A stretch of DNA of 16,333 nucleotides from Halieaceae bacterium (GCA_003523185.1 DPGN01000070.1:1-16333), one strand, 5' to 3'. Shown: positions 1-7,976, counted from the stretch's first letter. Made by a program: numbers and translations. Notes: generated by a model not told the origin, from the letters alone.

Positions 1-754
1 CGATGTGACGCTCGGCGTTTCTGAAGCCGAAGCTGCCGATGAGCTCGCTGGCTTTTTTTTGAGGCTCAAGCGGGGTTATGGCCGGGTCACTGTGAAGATG
101 GCGATGTCGGCCGACGGCCGCACGGCAATGGCCTCAGGGGAGAGTCAGTGGATTACGGGTGAGGAAGCGCGGGCGGACGTCCAGGCATGGCGCGCCTGCT
201 CGGATGTCATAGTGACCGGGAGTGGTACCGTTTCGGCTGATGATTGCTCGTTGACGCTCAGGCCCTGTGATAACCGCCTCGACTCAGACGACTGGGAAAG
301 AGCGATGGTGGCGCCAACGCCGAGAGCTGTCATCGATACCAACGCCAATACTCCCGCATCGGCGAATGTGGTGGCTGGACTGACGCCAACCACCCTATTT
401 ACAAGGGAGGGTGCATGTCTGGATTCATCCATGTCAGACAGCGTCTGCCAGGAGCTTATAGCCAGCAGTCCTGCGGGGTTGGATCTGCGCCAGGCGCTTT
501 TAAAACTCGGAGAGAAGGGCGCAAACGAAATTCTTATTGAGGCTGGCCCGACGTTGGTTGGCGCGCTCGAGCAAGAGAACTTGATCGATCAGTGGCTGAT
601 TTACATGGCGCCTGTAATGTTGGGTTCCGACGCACGGCCGACGCACCACGCTGTATTTAATTCACTTGGACAAGCAAATCGTTATTCAATTTCGGCTCAC
701 GACCTGATTGGAGATGATTTGCGTATTATCATGCGCCAGGTCGCAAAGGGCTGA
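1..754 (+). CDS. ribD: RibD, C-terminal reductase part (5' end outside window)
   Basis: Bifunctional riboflavin biosynthesis protein: it deaminates the pyrimidine made from GTP and then reduces its ribosyl side chain. Only the end of the deaminase domain and the whole NADPH-dependent reductase domain are in the window. The reading frame is open from base 2. The segment KMAMSADGRTAMASGESQW (bases about 95-151) is the hallmark start of the RibD reductase domain, and the C-terminal EAGPTLVGALEQ stretch matches the cofactor-binding end. An 8-base T run at 53-60 lies between the two domains and keeps frame. The GTG at base 5 is not the real start, because residues before it align with the deaminase-reductase linker. 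First gene visible of a riboflavin operon, 40 bp before ribE. Confidence 0.95.
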   Translation, partial: DVTLGVSEAEAADELAGFFLRLKRGYGRVTVKMAMSADGRTAMASGESQWITGEEARADVQAWRACSDVIVTGSGTVSADDCSLTLRPCDNRLDSDDWERAMVAPTPRAVIDTNANTPASANVVAGLTPTTLFTREGACLDSSMSDSVCQELIASSPAGLDLRQALLKLGEKGANEILIEAGPTLVGALEQENLIDQWLIYMAPVMLGSDARPTHHAVFNSLGQANRYSISAHDLIGDDLRIIMRQVAKG

Positions 755-794
755 GGATCGTCCCTAGCAAATAACACTTTCCCAAGGAAAAGAC

Positions 795-1451
795 ATGTTT
801 ACCGGAATCATACAAGCCGTTGGCGAAGTGGCTGCACTTGAGCAGTCGGGCGGCGATCTTAAATTGCGGATCAAGAGCGGCAAGCTACCGTTAGCTGATG
901 TTCAGTTGGGGGACAGCATTGCAACCAACGGTGTCTGCCTTACCGTGACTGAACTACCGGGGGACGGCTACTGGGCTGATGTGTCTAATGAAACGCTCTC
1001 GCTAACATCGCTCAAGCAAATTTCAATTGGTAGTCCGGTAAATCTGGAGAAGTCATTGACGCCTACCACCGCGCTTGGAGGCCACTTGGTCAGTGGTCAT
1101 GTTGATGGTCTTGGTACCGTGGTCGCACTTAGCCGTGACGCCCGATCGTGGCGCGTGTCAATCGAAGCACCGGTGGATCTGGCGCGCTACATTGCACCCA
1201 AAGGCAGTATTTGCGTCGACGGAACCAGTCTCACGGTGAACTCGGTGTCAGGAGCTCGTTTTGAACTCAATATTATTCCTCAGACGTGGGAAGAGACTGT
1301 TTTCAGCGAATATGCGGTGGGCACGGAGGTCAATCTCGAGGTGGATATCATCGCGCGTTATCTGGAGCGTTTGCTCCAGTCGGGTGTCGTTCCGAGCTCA
1401 GAGGGGATTACCTTGGATACATTGAAGAACGCGGGGTACCACGGTGATTGA
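795..1451 (+). CDS. ribE: Riboflavin synthase, alpha chain
   Basis: Catalyses dismutation of two 6,7-dimethyl-8-ribityllumazine molecules into riboflavin plus the pyrimidine precursor, as a cytosolic trimer. The 218-residue length is typical. It starts MFTGIIQAVGEV, the near-invariant N-terminus, and shows the two internally repeated lumazine-binding barrels: first half with NGVCLTV (about residues 45-51), second half with DGTSLTVNSV (about 142-151). GGHLVSGHVDG (about 95-105) is the conserved inter-barrel segment. ATG at 795 follows an AAGGAAAAG ribosome binding site (784-792). The 3' end overlaps the next gene by 8 bp, implying translational coupling. Called ribC in E. coli nomenclature. 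Confidence 0.97.
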   Translation: MFTGIIQAVGEVAALEQSGGDLKLRIKSGKLPLADVQLGDSIATNGVCLTVTELPGDGYWADVSNETLSLTSLKQISIGSPVNLEKSLTPTTALGGHLVSGHVDGLGTVVALSRDARSWRVSIEAPVDLARYIAPKGSICVDGTSLTVNSVSGARFELNIIPQTWEETVFSEYAVGTEVNLEVDIIARYLERLLQSGVVPSSEGITLDTLKNAGYHGD

Positions 1452-2577
1452 TTCAGTACCGCCCGTTTCAGCAGACCAGATTATCAGCGAATTCCGCCAC
1501 GGCGAAATGGTGTTGTTGGTCCTTGATCAGAGTGACGGCGAGCAGACAGCCGTCGTTGCTATGGCAGCTGAATACTGTGAGGCCGACCATGTGACGTTCA
1601 TGGCGCGCCAAGCACGTGGGTTGGTGAGCTTGGCCCTCACAGAAGAGCGTTGCGAGCAGCTAAACTTACCGCCTATGGTCGATCCCGCCACCTCAGGAGC
1701 AGTGAAGCTCTCTATTGAGGCGAGCACGGGTATTGATACAGGCATCTCTGCGGCAGATCGTGCACGCACGGTTCGAGTGGCAGTGGCACCCGACGCCAAG
1801 CCTTCGGACTTGGTGCAGCCAGGTCATATATTCCCGGTGGCCACGTTGACGGGAGGGGTACTGATTCGAACCGGGGCTGCAGAAGCAGGTGTCGATTTAG
1901 CAACGCTCGCGGGCTTAACACCTGCAGCCGTATTTGCTGAAGTGTTAGATGCGAATGGTGATCTTGCGAACGCCGCTGCTTTGGTCGATTTCGCGGACAA
2001 ACATGATCTTACGGTTGGTCGTGTTACGGACCTTGTTGATTACCGTTTAAATCATTATCGAACCGTGGATCTGATTCGCAGTGGCACCATCACGACACGC
2101 CATGGTGATTTCATGCTGTCGGTCTACCAGGAGAGCACGCAAGGTCATGTTCACATGGCGCTCAGTGTCGGTGATATCCAATTCGACACACCGACCTTGG
2201 TTCGTGTGCACACGACGGCATCCATGCGTGATCTCTTGTCAGTGACATCTGCTGAGCAAGTCTCTTGGTCGATTCAAGACAGTCTCAGTCGCGTTGCCGC
2301 AGAGGGAAGTGGTGTGGTGGTCCTTATTAATAAAGAAGAAACCGACGCTGATTTATTAACCCAGGTGGACGCTGTGCTCGGCGCTGATTTGCCGGATGAT
2401 TCGCAGCAACGGAGCGTCGGCTATTCGCAGGTAGGCATGGGCGCGCAAATTTTACGAGATTTGGGTGTTGGGAAAATTCGACTTATGGGTGCACCCGTGA
2501 AGTACAATGCGCTCGAAGGCTTCGGACTCGAAGTCGTTGAGTTCGTGGAGCCAGGGGCTGTGGCCTCGGGGCAGTGA
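1444..2577 (+). CDS. ribB: RibBX-type protein: degenerate DHBP synthase fused to degenerate GTP cyclohydrolase II domain
   Basis: A 377-residue two-domain protein with a DHBP synthase-like N-half (about 1-205) and a GTP cyclohydrolase II-like C-half (about 210-370). It aligns along its length with RibBX proteins of proteobacterial rib operons; PPMVDP, TGISAADRART and PGHIFP are intact. The C-half lacks the zinc cysteines and the GHEGRGIG loop, as is known for RibBX. Unusually, the N-half is also altered. The acidic metal loop, normally RENEGD, reads DGEQTAV (about residues 31-37). The normal GHTEA histidine motif reads GAAEA (about 144-148). The DHBP substrate-loop region before LSIEA is shortened. 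DHBP synthase activity from this protein is therefore doubtful; a separate RibB and RibA would be needed. The GTG start at 1444 overlaps ribE by 8 bp. The family is certain; the function is not. Confidence 0.85.
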   Translation: MIDSVPPVSADQIISEFRHGEMVLLVLDQSDGEQTAVVAMAAEYCEADHVTFMARQARGLVSLALTEERCEQLNLPPMVDPATSGAVKLSIEASTGIDTGISAADRARTVRVAVAPDAKPSDLVQPGHIFPVATLTGGVLIRTGAAEAGVDLATLAGLTPAAVFAEVLDANGDLANAAALVDFADKHDLTVGRVTDLVDYRLNHYRTVDLIRSGTITTRHGDFMLSVYQESTQGHVHMALSVGDIQFDTPTLVRVHTTASMRDLLSVTSAEQVSWSIQDSLSRVAAEGSGVVVLINKEETDADLLTQVDAVLGADLPDDSQQRSVGYSQVGMGAQILRDLGVGKIRLMGAPVKYNALEGFGLEVVEFVEPGAVASGQ

Positions 2578-2589
2578 GGAGAGAAAGTT

Positions 2590-3072
2590 ATGGCGTCAAA
2601 TACAATTGCGACGACCGAAGGACAGCTCAGTGGCGTTTCTGGGCGGTTCACTCTGGTTGTTGGTCGGTGGAATAGTTTTGTTGTAGAGCACCTACTCGAG
2701 GGTGCGATCGATACGCTCAAGCGTCATGGCATCAGCGAAGACCAACTGCACATTGTCAGAGCACCGGGTGCCTTTGAAATACCGATGGTGTGTCAGGCGG
2801 TCGCAAAGCGTGGTGATTGCGACGCGATTATCGCGCTCGGAGCCGTTATTCGCGGTGGCACCCCTCACTTTGAGCACGTCGCCGGAGAATGCACCAAAGG
2901 CATAGCACAGGTGTCACTGGATTCAGGCGTTCCCATTGCTTTTGGCGTGCTCACGGTTGATTCGATTGAGCAAGCAATCGAACGCTCTGGCACTAAAGCG
3001 GGTAACAAAGGCGCTGAGGCGGCCATGAGTGCGCTTGAGATGGTGAGCCTTCTGGGTGCGTTGAAAAGCTAA
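2590..3072 (+). CDS. ribH: 6,7-dimethyl-8-ribityllumazine synthase (beta chain)
   Basis: Condenses the ribityl-aminopyrimidine with 3,4-dihydroxy-2-butanone 4-phosphate to form lumazine, the substrate of RibE. The 160-residue length is normal. Diagnostic motifs are visible: RWNSFVVEHLLEGA near residues 27-40 (aromatic residue of the substrate pocket), APGAFEIP (about 58-65), LGAVIRGGTPHFEHV (about 82-96) carrying the catalytic histidine, and SGTKAGNKGAEAA (about 132-144) with the phosphate-binding segment. It follows ribBX by 12 bp with AGGAGAGAA at 2577-2585 as ribosome binding site. Its stop overlaps the nusB start in TAATG. No altered catalytic residue noticed, in contrast to the preceding gene. 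Confidence 0.97.
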   Translation: MASNTIATTEGQLSGVSGRFTLVVGRWNSFVVEHLLEGAIDTLKRHGISEDQLHIVRAPGAFEIPMVCQAVAKRGDCDAIIALGAVIRGGTPHFEHVAGECTKGIAQVSLDSGVPIAFGVLTVDSIEQAIERSGTKAGNKGAEAAMSALEMVSLLGALKS

Positions 3073-3515
3073 TGACCTCAATTAATGTGCTCGCCGCTCA
3101 ACGTCGGCGAGCTCGTCACTTCTGTATTCAGGCGCTGTATCAGTGGTCAATGACCGGGGCGACGGCTTCATCGATTGAGGCAGAGTTCCGCACGGACAAT
3201 GACTTTACAAACGTGGATACCGAATACTTCAATGAAATGTTGGTCGGTATCACTCGCCGGGCCGACGAGCTTGATGGCATCTTTTCGCCGTTCCTCGATC
3301 GCGAGCTCGATGTCCTCGATTGTATTGAGCGTAATTTGCTCAGGCTCGGCACGTTTGAGTTGTTAGATCGAATTGATGTGCCTGCGAAGGTCACACTGAA
3401 TGAGACGGTTGCCCTCGCTAAAAAGTTTGGTGCGACTGACTCCTATCGCTACGTCAATGGTGTGCTGGATCAAGTCGGATTGAAGCTCCGCGCGCAAGAG
3501 CTGGCTGAGCACTAA
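3072..3515 (+). CDS. nusB: Transcription antitermination factor NusB
   Basis: NusB binds boxA RNA together with NusE (ribosomal protein S10) and supports processive transcription of rRNA operons. The 147-residue, all-helical protein carries the family signatures QRRRARHFCIQALYQW (about 10-25), a YFNEMLVG segment, DRELDVLDCIERNLLRLG (about 77-94) and the C-terminal NETVALAKKFGA followed by YRYVNGVLD (about 109-132). It lies directly after ribH with a one-base overlap (TAATG at 3070-3074), as in many gammaproteobacteria where nusB is the last part of the rib operon. Presumed cotranscribed and coupled with ribH. Confidence 0.97.
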   Translation: MTSINVLAAQRRRARHFCIQALYQWSMTGATASSIEAEFRTDNDFTNVDTEYFNEMLVGITRRADELDGIFSPFLDRELDVLDCIERNLLRLGTFELLDRIDVPAKVTLNETVALAKKFGATDSYRYVNGVLDQVGLKLRAQELAEH

Positions 3516-3525
3516 CGTAGCCGTT

Positions 3526-4449
3526 GTGGGTGAGTTCGATGTCATCACTCGCTATTTCTCTTCCCTCGGCTCGGGAGAATTTGTCGATCTTTCGGTAGGT
3601 GACGACGCCGCGGCGCTCACCGTCCCTCCTAACTCGGAATTAATTGTCTCAACCGACAGCTCGGTGCTCGATACCCACTTCACTGATGACGTGTTCCCCG
3701 AGGATGTCGGGTATAAAGCGGTCGCATCGGCGGTGAGTGATCTAGCAGCAATGGGAGCTGAACCGCTCGGTATGACGCTGGCGCTGACTATGCCCGAAGT
3801 CGATGATTTATGGCTACACGGGCTCTCGCAAGGATTGGCGCGTGCCCGCCATGAATACAGTTTGCCTTTGGTAGGTGGTGATACCACTCGAGGTCCCTTG
3901 TCGCTTACGCTCACTGTGATGGGGTTTTGTCCTCGTAACGAAAAGCTCTTGCGGTCAGAGGCGAAGGTAGGGGACAAGATTTGCGTTAGCGGTTGCTTGG
4001 GTGACGCGGCATTCGGTCTCGCTGTCATGCAAGGCCAGTACCGTCGATTAGAGCTCGATTTCGATGACCAGGAGTACCTTGTCGGTCGGTTTACCCACCC
4101 AACAGCCCGGCTCGACTTGGGTCGTCAGCTGCGACAACGCGCAACAAGCTGTATCGATTTGTCCGATGGGTTGCTCCAGGACGCGGCGCACGTGGCCAAC
4201 GCTAGTGGCGTTCGCTTTAGTCTTCACTCTGCCGCCGTTCCGCTTTCACCAGCGCTGGTCTCCGCCGTGGGTGAAGCGCGGGCGCTCGACTATGCGCTCA
4301 GCGGCGGTGAAGACTACGAGCTACTTTTTACCCTGCCACCTGATCGAGACGTTCCCGACGAGGTTACCGTCATAGGAACAGTCGAAGCGGGTGAGGGCGT
4401 TTATTGCGATGTCATATCGCGGGAGCAAGGCTATGACCATTTCCACTGA
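3526..4449 (+). CDS. thiL: Thiamine-monophosphate kinase
   Basis: ATP-dependent kinase that converts thiamine monophosphate to thiamine diphosphate, the cofactor used for instance by Dxs encoded further along. The 307 residues match the family. The N-terminal GEFDVITRYF, the metal-binding GDDAA (about 26-30), STDSSVLDTHF (about 42-52), YKAVASAVSDLAAMGA (about 64-79), VGGDTTRGP and the C-terminal ALSGGEDYELLFT are all classic ThiL segments, and the tail GYDHFH equals the usual end. The start is GTG at 3526, giving the expected MGEF N-terminus; no strong ribosome binding site is seen in the 10-bp gap after nusB, so coupling to nusB is likely. The 3' end overlaps pgpA by 17 bp. Confidence 0.95.
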   Translation: MGEFDVITRYFSSLGSGEFVDLSVGDDAAALTVPPNSELIVSTDSSVLDTHFTDDVFPEDVGYKAVASAVSDLAAMGAEPLGMTLALTMPEVDDLWLHGLSQGLARARHEYSLPLVGGDTTRGPLSLTLTVMGFCPRNEKLLRSEAKVGDKICVSGCLGDAAFGLAVMQGQYRRLELDFDDQEYLVGRFTHPTARLDLGRQLRQRATSCIDLSDGLLQDAAHVANASGVRFSLHSAAVPLSPALVSAVGEARALDYALSGGEDYELLFTLPPDRDVPDEVTVIGTVEAGEGVYCDVISREQGYDHFH

Positions 4450-4936
4450 AGCCGGTCGACTACCGGTGTTAGTTGCTACCTTTTTTGGGGCAGGCTTTTC
4501 GCCGGTGGCACCTGGTACGGTGGGTAGTCTCGCGGCATTGCCGCTGGCTTTTGTCCTTCTGCACATGGAGATCGTTTTAGCGATCTTGATCGTCGTCGGT
4601 CTCTTCTTTTTGGGCCTCTGGTCGGCGAATCACCTGGAGAAAGTCTCGGGGCAGCGCGACGCCCAGATGATTGTTATTGATGAGGTCGTTGGCGTATGCG
4701 TGAGCGCCTTGCTACTTAGCTGGTGGCTTCTGGGTGCGGCTGATCCCTATTTGCTACTGCTGCTCAGCTTTTTGAGCTTTCGCTTGTTTGATGTCCTAAA
4801 GCCATGGCCCATCGGTTGGATCGATCGGACGGTCGGAGGTGGGGTAGGTGTGATGCTCGATGATTTAGTTGCAGCGTTGATGGGAGTCTTAGCCGTTGCA
4901 GGTGGCTATTTCATCCTGCTGCTCTCCTCGATCTAA
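4433..4936 (+). CDS. pgpA: Phosphatidylglycerophosphatase A
   Basis: Inner-membrane phosphatase that dephosphorylates phosphatidylglycerophosphate to phosphatidylglycerol. The protein has FGAGFSPVAPGTVGSLAALP (about residues 12-31), VIDEVVGV (about 80-87), FRLFDVLKPWPIGWID (about 116-131) and GGVGVMLDDLVA (about 135-146), the complete PgpA signature, with three to four hydrophobic helices. I start it at the ATG at 4433 (MTISTEAG), 167 residues, preceded by GGGAGCAAGG; a longer in-frame start at 4391 would add 14 residues lying fully inside thiL. It overlaps thiL by 17 bp. It is the last plus-strand gene of the rib-nusB-thiL run and converges on ispA. Confidence 0.94.
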   Translation: MTISTEAGRLPVLVATFFGAGFSPVAPGTVGSLAALPLAFVLLHMEIVLAILIVVGLFFLGLWSANHLEKVSGQRDAQMIVIDEVVGVCVSALLLSWWLLGAADPYLLLLLSFLSFRLFDVLKPWPIGWIDRTVGGGVGVMLDDLVAALMGVLAVAGGYFILLLSSI

Positions 4937-4992
4937 ACAAATGCGCCAGCGTTAACCTGACTTCAGTGAGTCAACCGGGAGCGGCAGTCGCT
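4937..4992. other. Convergent intergenic gap between pgpA and ispA
   Basis: This 56-bp spacer separates two converging operons and is where terminators would be expected. The only inverted repeat noticed is the short GACT-TCAGTG-AGTC stem (about 4959-4972) without a T run on either side, so I do not call a rho-independent terminator. Confidence 0.4.
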
Positions 4993-5838
4993 TTAAAAAG
5001 AGCGGTGCACCATGAGGCGACCCAACTGCTTGAGCTCCGATGCTGCATCACCAAACTCATTCAGTGCGGCTATGGCCTCGGAGAGCAAGGTTTCCGCGAA
5101 GTCTCGTGCGCCCTCGATGCCCATTGAGGCAACATAGGTAGACTTCTCGGCATCTATGTCTTTACCGGCTGTCTTCCCAAGCTCTTCGGATGTTGCGGTC
5201 ACATCGAGGACGTCGTCCATCACTTGAAATGCGAGCCCAATCCGCTGTGCAAAGGTGCTGAGCGATGCTTGCTGTGCATCTGTTGCATTTGCACAGATTG
5301 CGCCCGCTACTACAGAAGCTTCAATTAGGGCGCCGGTTTTTCGCGCGTGGACTTGGGCAAGTTCGACCGGCGCGAGTGATTGGCCTTCCGCTGCAATGTC
5401 CATGGCTTGACCGCCCACCATTCCATCGAACCCCACCGACTTGCTAAGCAACTTAATCAGTTGAACTTGCTGCAGTGGCGCTAGGTCGGGTGTGTCGACA
5501 ATCCACTCAAAAGCGAGAGCCTGTAGCCCGTCGCCGACGAGAATCGCTGTGGCCTCGTCATAGGCTTTGTGAACTGTAGGCTTTCCGCGCCGCAGGTCAT
5601 CATCGTCCATCGATGGAAGATCATCGTGAATCAGGGAGTAGGTATGGAGAAACTCGATGGCCTCACCCGCTCTGGCCGCTGAGGGCAGCTCGCAACCGGC
5701 AACTACCGCGGAGGTCACTCTGCATAAACGACTGCGAAGCTGTTTGCCCGGATTGGATAGCGCGTATGTCAGCGCCTCATCGAGACGCGAATCACTGCAG
5801 TCTATGGGGGAGGACAGTTTGCGACCTGATGTATCCAT
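4993..5838 (-). CDS. ispA: Short-chain polyprenyl diphosphate synthase (IspA, farnesyl/geranyl diphosphate synthase)
   Basis: Condenses isopentenyl diphosphate with allylic diphosphates to make C10/C15 isoprenoid precursors in the cytosol. The first aspartate-rich motif is DDLPSMDDDDLRRG (about residues 72-85) and the second is DDVLD, followed by GKTAGKDIDAEKSTY. The spacing and the Ser-Leu-Ile-His before the first motif match gammaproteobacterial IspA. At 281 residues the protein is somewhat shorter at the N-terminus than E. coli IspA. The usual GGKRxRP signature for isopentenyl diphosphate binding reads PGKQLRS (about 30-36), a departure at an otherwise strongly conserved arginine. The start ATG is fixed because the xseB stop codon lies in the same frame only 15 bp upstream. 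Third gene of the dxs-xseB-ispA unit. Confidence 0.93.
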   Translation of the reverse strand: MDTSGRKLSSPIDCSDSRLDEALTYALSNPGKQLRSRLCRVTSAVVAGCELPSAARAGEAIEFLHTYSLIHDDLPSMDDDDLRRGKPTVHKAYDEATAILVGDGLQALAFEWIVDTPDLAPLQQVQLIKLLSKSVGFDGMVGGQAMDIAAEGQSLAPVELAQVHARKTGALIEASVVAGAICANATDAQQASLSTFAQRIGLAFQVMDDVLDVTATSEELGKTAGKDIDAEKSTYVASMGIEGARDFAETLLSEAIAALNEFGDAASELKQLGRLMVHRSF

Positions 5839-5853
5839 CTCGGTGTCTCTGTC

Positions 5854-6060
5854 CTAACTTTCGGTACTGCCCGATACGGTCTCGATTCGCTGTTCAGCCT
5901 GCTCGAGCGCCTTCTGCGCCGCTTGCGCAATTTTCATCCCGGATTCATAGACAGCAAGCGCGTCTTCGAGCTCGATTGATGGGTCTTCAAGCCGTTTAAC
6001 TAGTGCTGAAAGTTCGTCAATTTGTTCGCTGAGTTTTTTATCGTTGGTTTCGTCGCTCAT
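5854..6060 (-). CDS. xseB: Exodeoxyribonuclease VII small subunit
   Basis: Small helical subunit of exonuclease VII, which degrades single-stranded DNA together with XseA. The 68-residue protein shows the family pattern: an acidic N-terminus, then SEQIDELSALVKRLEDP and SIELEDALAVYESGMKI, followed by a C-terminal helix rich in Gln, Ala and Glu. Its ATG overlaps the dxs stop in an ATGA arrangement (6057-6060), and its TAG stop lies 15 bp before ispA in the same frame. xseB next to ispA is a widespread arrangement. xseA is not in the window. Confidence 0.93.
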   Translation of the reverse strand: MSDETNDKKLSEQIDELSALVKRLEDPSIELEDALAVYESGMKIAQAAQKALEQAEQRIETVSGSTES

Positions 6061-7976
6061 GATGCCACCGCAGTCTTCGCTGCGCTGAGTTTACCGTGGC
6101 TTGCACCGGCTTTGGACAAAATATCATCACAGCTCAGACCTGCATCAGCGCGGGTCTCGCCCTGGCTGGCATGGTCGATAAATCGATCATCAATCGCCAC
6201 ATGGCGAATCTCGATCTCCAAGCCTTGCTCGGTCAGGAATTCAGCGACCGCACTTCCTGCACCGCCGGCAACAACATTCTCTTCAACCGTGATCAATAGC
6301 GAGTGTGTCTTCGCGAGGTCACAAATAAGATCGGTATCGAGCGGTTTTACCCATCGCATATCGGCAACGGTTGCGTTGAGCGTCTCGGCTGCCTTTTCTG
6401 CTTCGGTCAGCAGTACCCCGAAGTTGAGAATCGCAATATCATGGCCTTCTCTTACGATTTGCCCTTTGCCAATCTCAAGGCCCATGAGCTCGGGTTCGAT
6501 ACGCACACCGATACCTTCTCCACGAGGGTATCTGACTGCTGAGGGACCTTTGTAATTGTAAGCGCTCACTAACATCTGACGGCAGTCGTTTTCGTTACTG
6601 GGGGCCGCAATGACGAGGTTGGGTATGCAGCGCATGTAACTTAGGTCAAAGGCGCCGTGATGCGTGGCTCCGTCTTGACCTACCAGACCAGCACGATCTA
6701 TGGCGAAGGTGACATCCAAATTTTGCAGAGCGACATCGTGGATCAATTGATCATAGCCGCGTTGTAAAAACGTGGAGTAAATAGCAACAACCGGTTTCAG
6801 CCCATCGCAGGCCATGCCGGCTGCGAGCGTCACCGCATGCTGCTCGGCGATGGCAACATCGTAGTATCGGTCGGGGTAGTTAGCTGCAAAGTTCACCATG
6901 CCGGAGCCTTCACACATGGCGGGTGTGATTCCAGCTAGCAGCGGGTCAACCTCTGCGGTATCACAAAGCCACTGGCCAAATACATCTTGGTATTTGGGTG
7001 GTTTCGGTGCAGCCGGTGACGCTTTCTCTACTTCTTTTTTGGGTTCGATTTTGCCCAGTGCGTGGTAACCAACCGGGTCTTCCTCTGCAGGGGTGAAGCC
7101 CTTGCCTTTGATTGTACGAATATGAAGGATCTGGGGGCCGTTCAGTGACGAGACACGCTTCAGCACCTCAACCAGTGACGGCAGGTCATGGCCGTCTAGT
7201 GGTCCGATGTAGTGCCAACCCAGTTCCTCAAACAGTGTGCCGGGAGCGACCATGCCTTTCATATGCTCTTCCGTGCGCTTCGCTAAATCCCAGGCAGGTT
7301 TCACGTGCTCCAACAGCTTCTTCGATGTCTCTCTCAGGGTCAGGTAGGTTTGAGTTGCCCAAATTCTGGCAAAATAGCTCGCGAGGCCACCCGTGTTGTG
7401 GCCAATAGACATCTGGTTGTCGTTGAGAATTACCAGCATGTTGGGGCGCTCGTGCCCCGCGTGTGCCAGTGCCTCAAAAGCCATACCGCCGGTAATCGCA
7501 CCGTCCCCGATAACGGCGACAACTTTGCGATCAATGCCTTGCTGTCTTGCTGCCAGTGCCATACCCATCGCGGCCGAAATACTGGTAGAGGAATGGCCGA
7601 CACCAAAGGTATCGAACTCACTCTCGCTCCGCTTGGGGAAGCCGCTCAATCCACCTTTTTGACGCATGGATCCCATACGGTCTCTTCGTCCCGTGAGTAC
7701 TTTGTGCGGGTAGCATTGGTGGCCCACATCCCAAACAATACGATCGTCCGGGGTATTAAAGACGTGGTGCAGGGCGACTGTTAATTCTACAACGCCCAAC
7801 CCGGCGCCGAAGTGGCCGCCCGTGGTTGACACTGAATAGAGAAGAAATTCACGCAACTCATTGGCGAGCGTCACGAGCTCGTCGCTGCTAAGCGCGCTGA
7901 TCTCCTCGCGCACCGAGCCGATGCGGTCTAAGACCGGTGTCTGTGGTGTCGTTGTTGGAAGCTGATTAAAATTCAT
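6057..7976 (-). CDS. dxs: 1-deoxy-D-xylulose-5-phosphate synthase
   Basis: Thiamine diphosphate-dependent enzyme joining pyruvate and glyceraldehyde 3-phosphate, the entry step of the MEP isoprenoid pathway. The 639-residue length is typical. Visible are TTGGHFGAGLGVVELTVALH near residues 51-70, WDVGHQCYPHKVLTGR, GVGHSSTSISAAMGMALA, the cofactor motif GDGAITGGMAFEALAHAG closing with LNDNQMSI, the transketolase-type YDVAIAEQHAVTLAAGMA, RAGLVGQDGATHHGAFDL, and PRGEG. No catalytic change was noticed. Its ATG overlaps the TGA of the frame that ends the damaged SGNH-like gene upstream, and its TGA overlaps the xseB ATG. A weak promoter candidate sits about 40-65 bp upstream on this strand (TTGACG at 8041-8036, TCAAAT at 8017-8012, spacer 18). 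Gene order dxs-xseB-ispA differs from E. coli, where dxs is last. Confidence 0.97.
   Translation of the reverse strand: MNFNQLPTTTPQTPVLDRIGSVREEISALSSDELVTLANELREFLLYSVSTTGGHFGAGLGVVELTVALHHVFNTPDDRIVWDVGHQCYPHKVLTGRRDRMGSMRQKGGLSGFPKRSESEFDTFGVGHSSTSISAAMGMALAARQQGIDRKVVAVIGDGAITGGMAFEALAHAGHERPNMLVILNDNQMSIGHNTGGLASYFARIWATQTYLTLRETSKKLLEHVKPAWDLAKRTEEHMKGMVAPGTLFEELGWHYIGPLDGHDLPSLVEVLKRVSSLNGPQILHIRTIKGKGFTPAEEDPVGYHALGKIEPKKEVEKASPAAPKPPKYQDVFGQWLCDTAEVDPLLAGITPAMCEGSGMVNFAANYPDRYYDVAIAEQHAVTLAAGMACDGLKPVVAIYSTFLQRGYDQLIHDVALQNLDVTFAIDRAGLVGQDGATHHGAFDLSYMRCIPNLVIAAPSNENDCRQMLVSAYNYKGPSAVRYPRGEGIGVRIEPELMGLEIGKGQIVREGHDIAILNFGVLLTEAEKAAETLNATVADMRWVKPLDTDLICDLAKTHSLLITVEENVVAGGAGSAVAEFLTEQGLEIEIRHVAIDDRFIDHASQGETRADAGLSCDDILSKAGASHGKLSAAKTAVAS

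Noticed and set aside
51..61. Eight-base T run in ribD as a slippage site
   Set aside because: It encodes Phe-Phe-Leu in the linker and the frame continues normally; a single homopolymer is not evidence for programmed frameshifting.
755..794. FMN riboswitch or promoter inside the riboflavin operon
   Set aside because: The 40-bp gap is far too short for an FMN riboswitch and shows only a ribosome binding site.
3552..4028. Long minus-strand open frame (158 residues) antisense to thiL
   Set aside because: Lies fully within a well-supported thiL gene; composition rich in Ser, Pro and Thr as expected for a shadow frame.
6022..6555. Plus-strand open frame (177 residues) antisense to dxs and xseB
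   Set aside because: Serine-rich translation without motifs, opposite clear dxs coding sequence.
7305..7784. Plus-strand open frame (159 residues) antisense to dxs
   Set aside because: Covers the dxs cofactor-binding region on the other strand; no family pattern or ribosome binding site.
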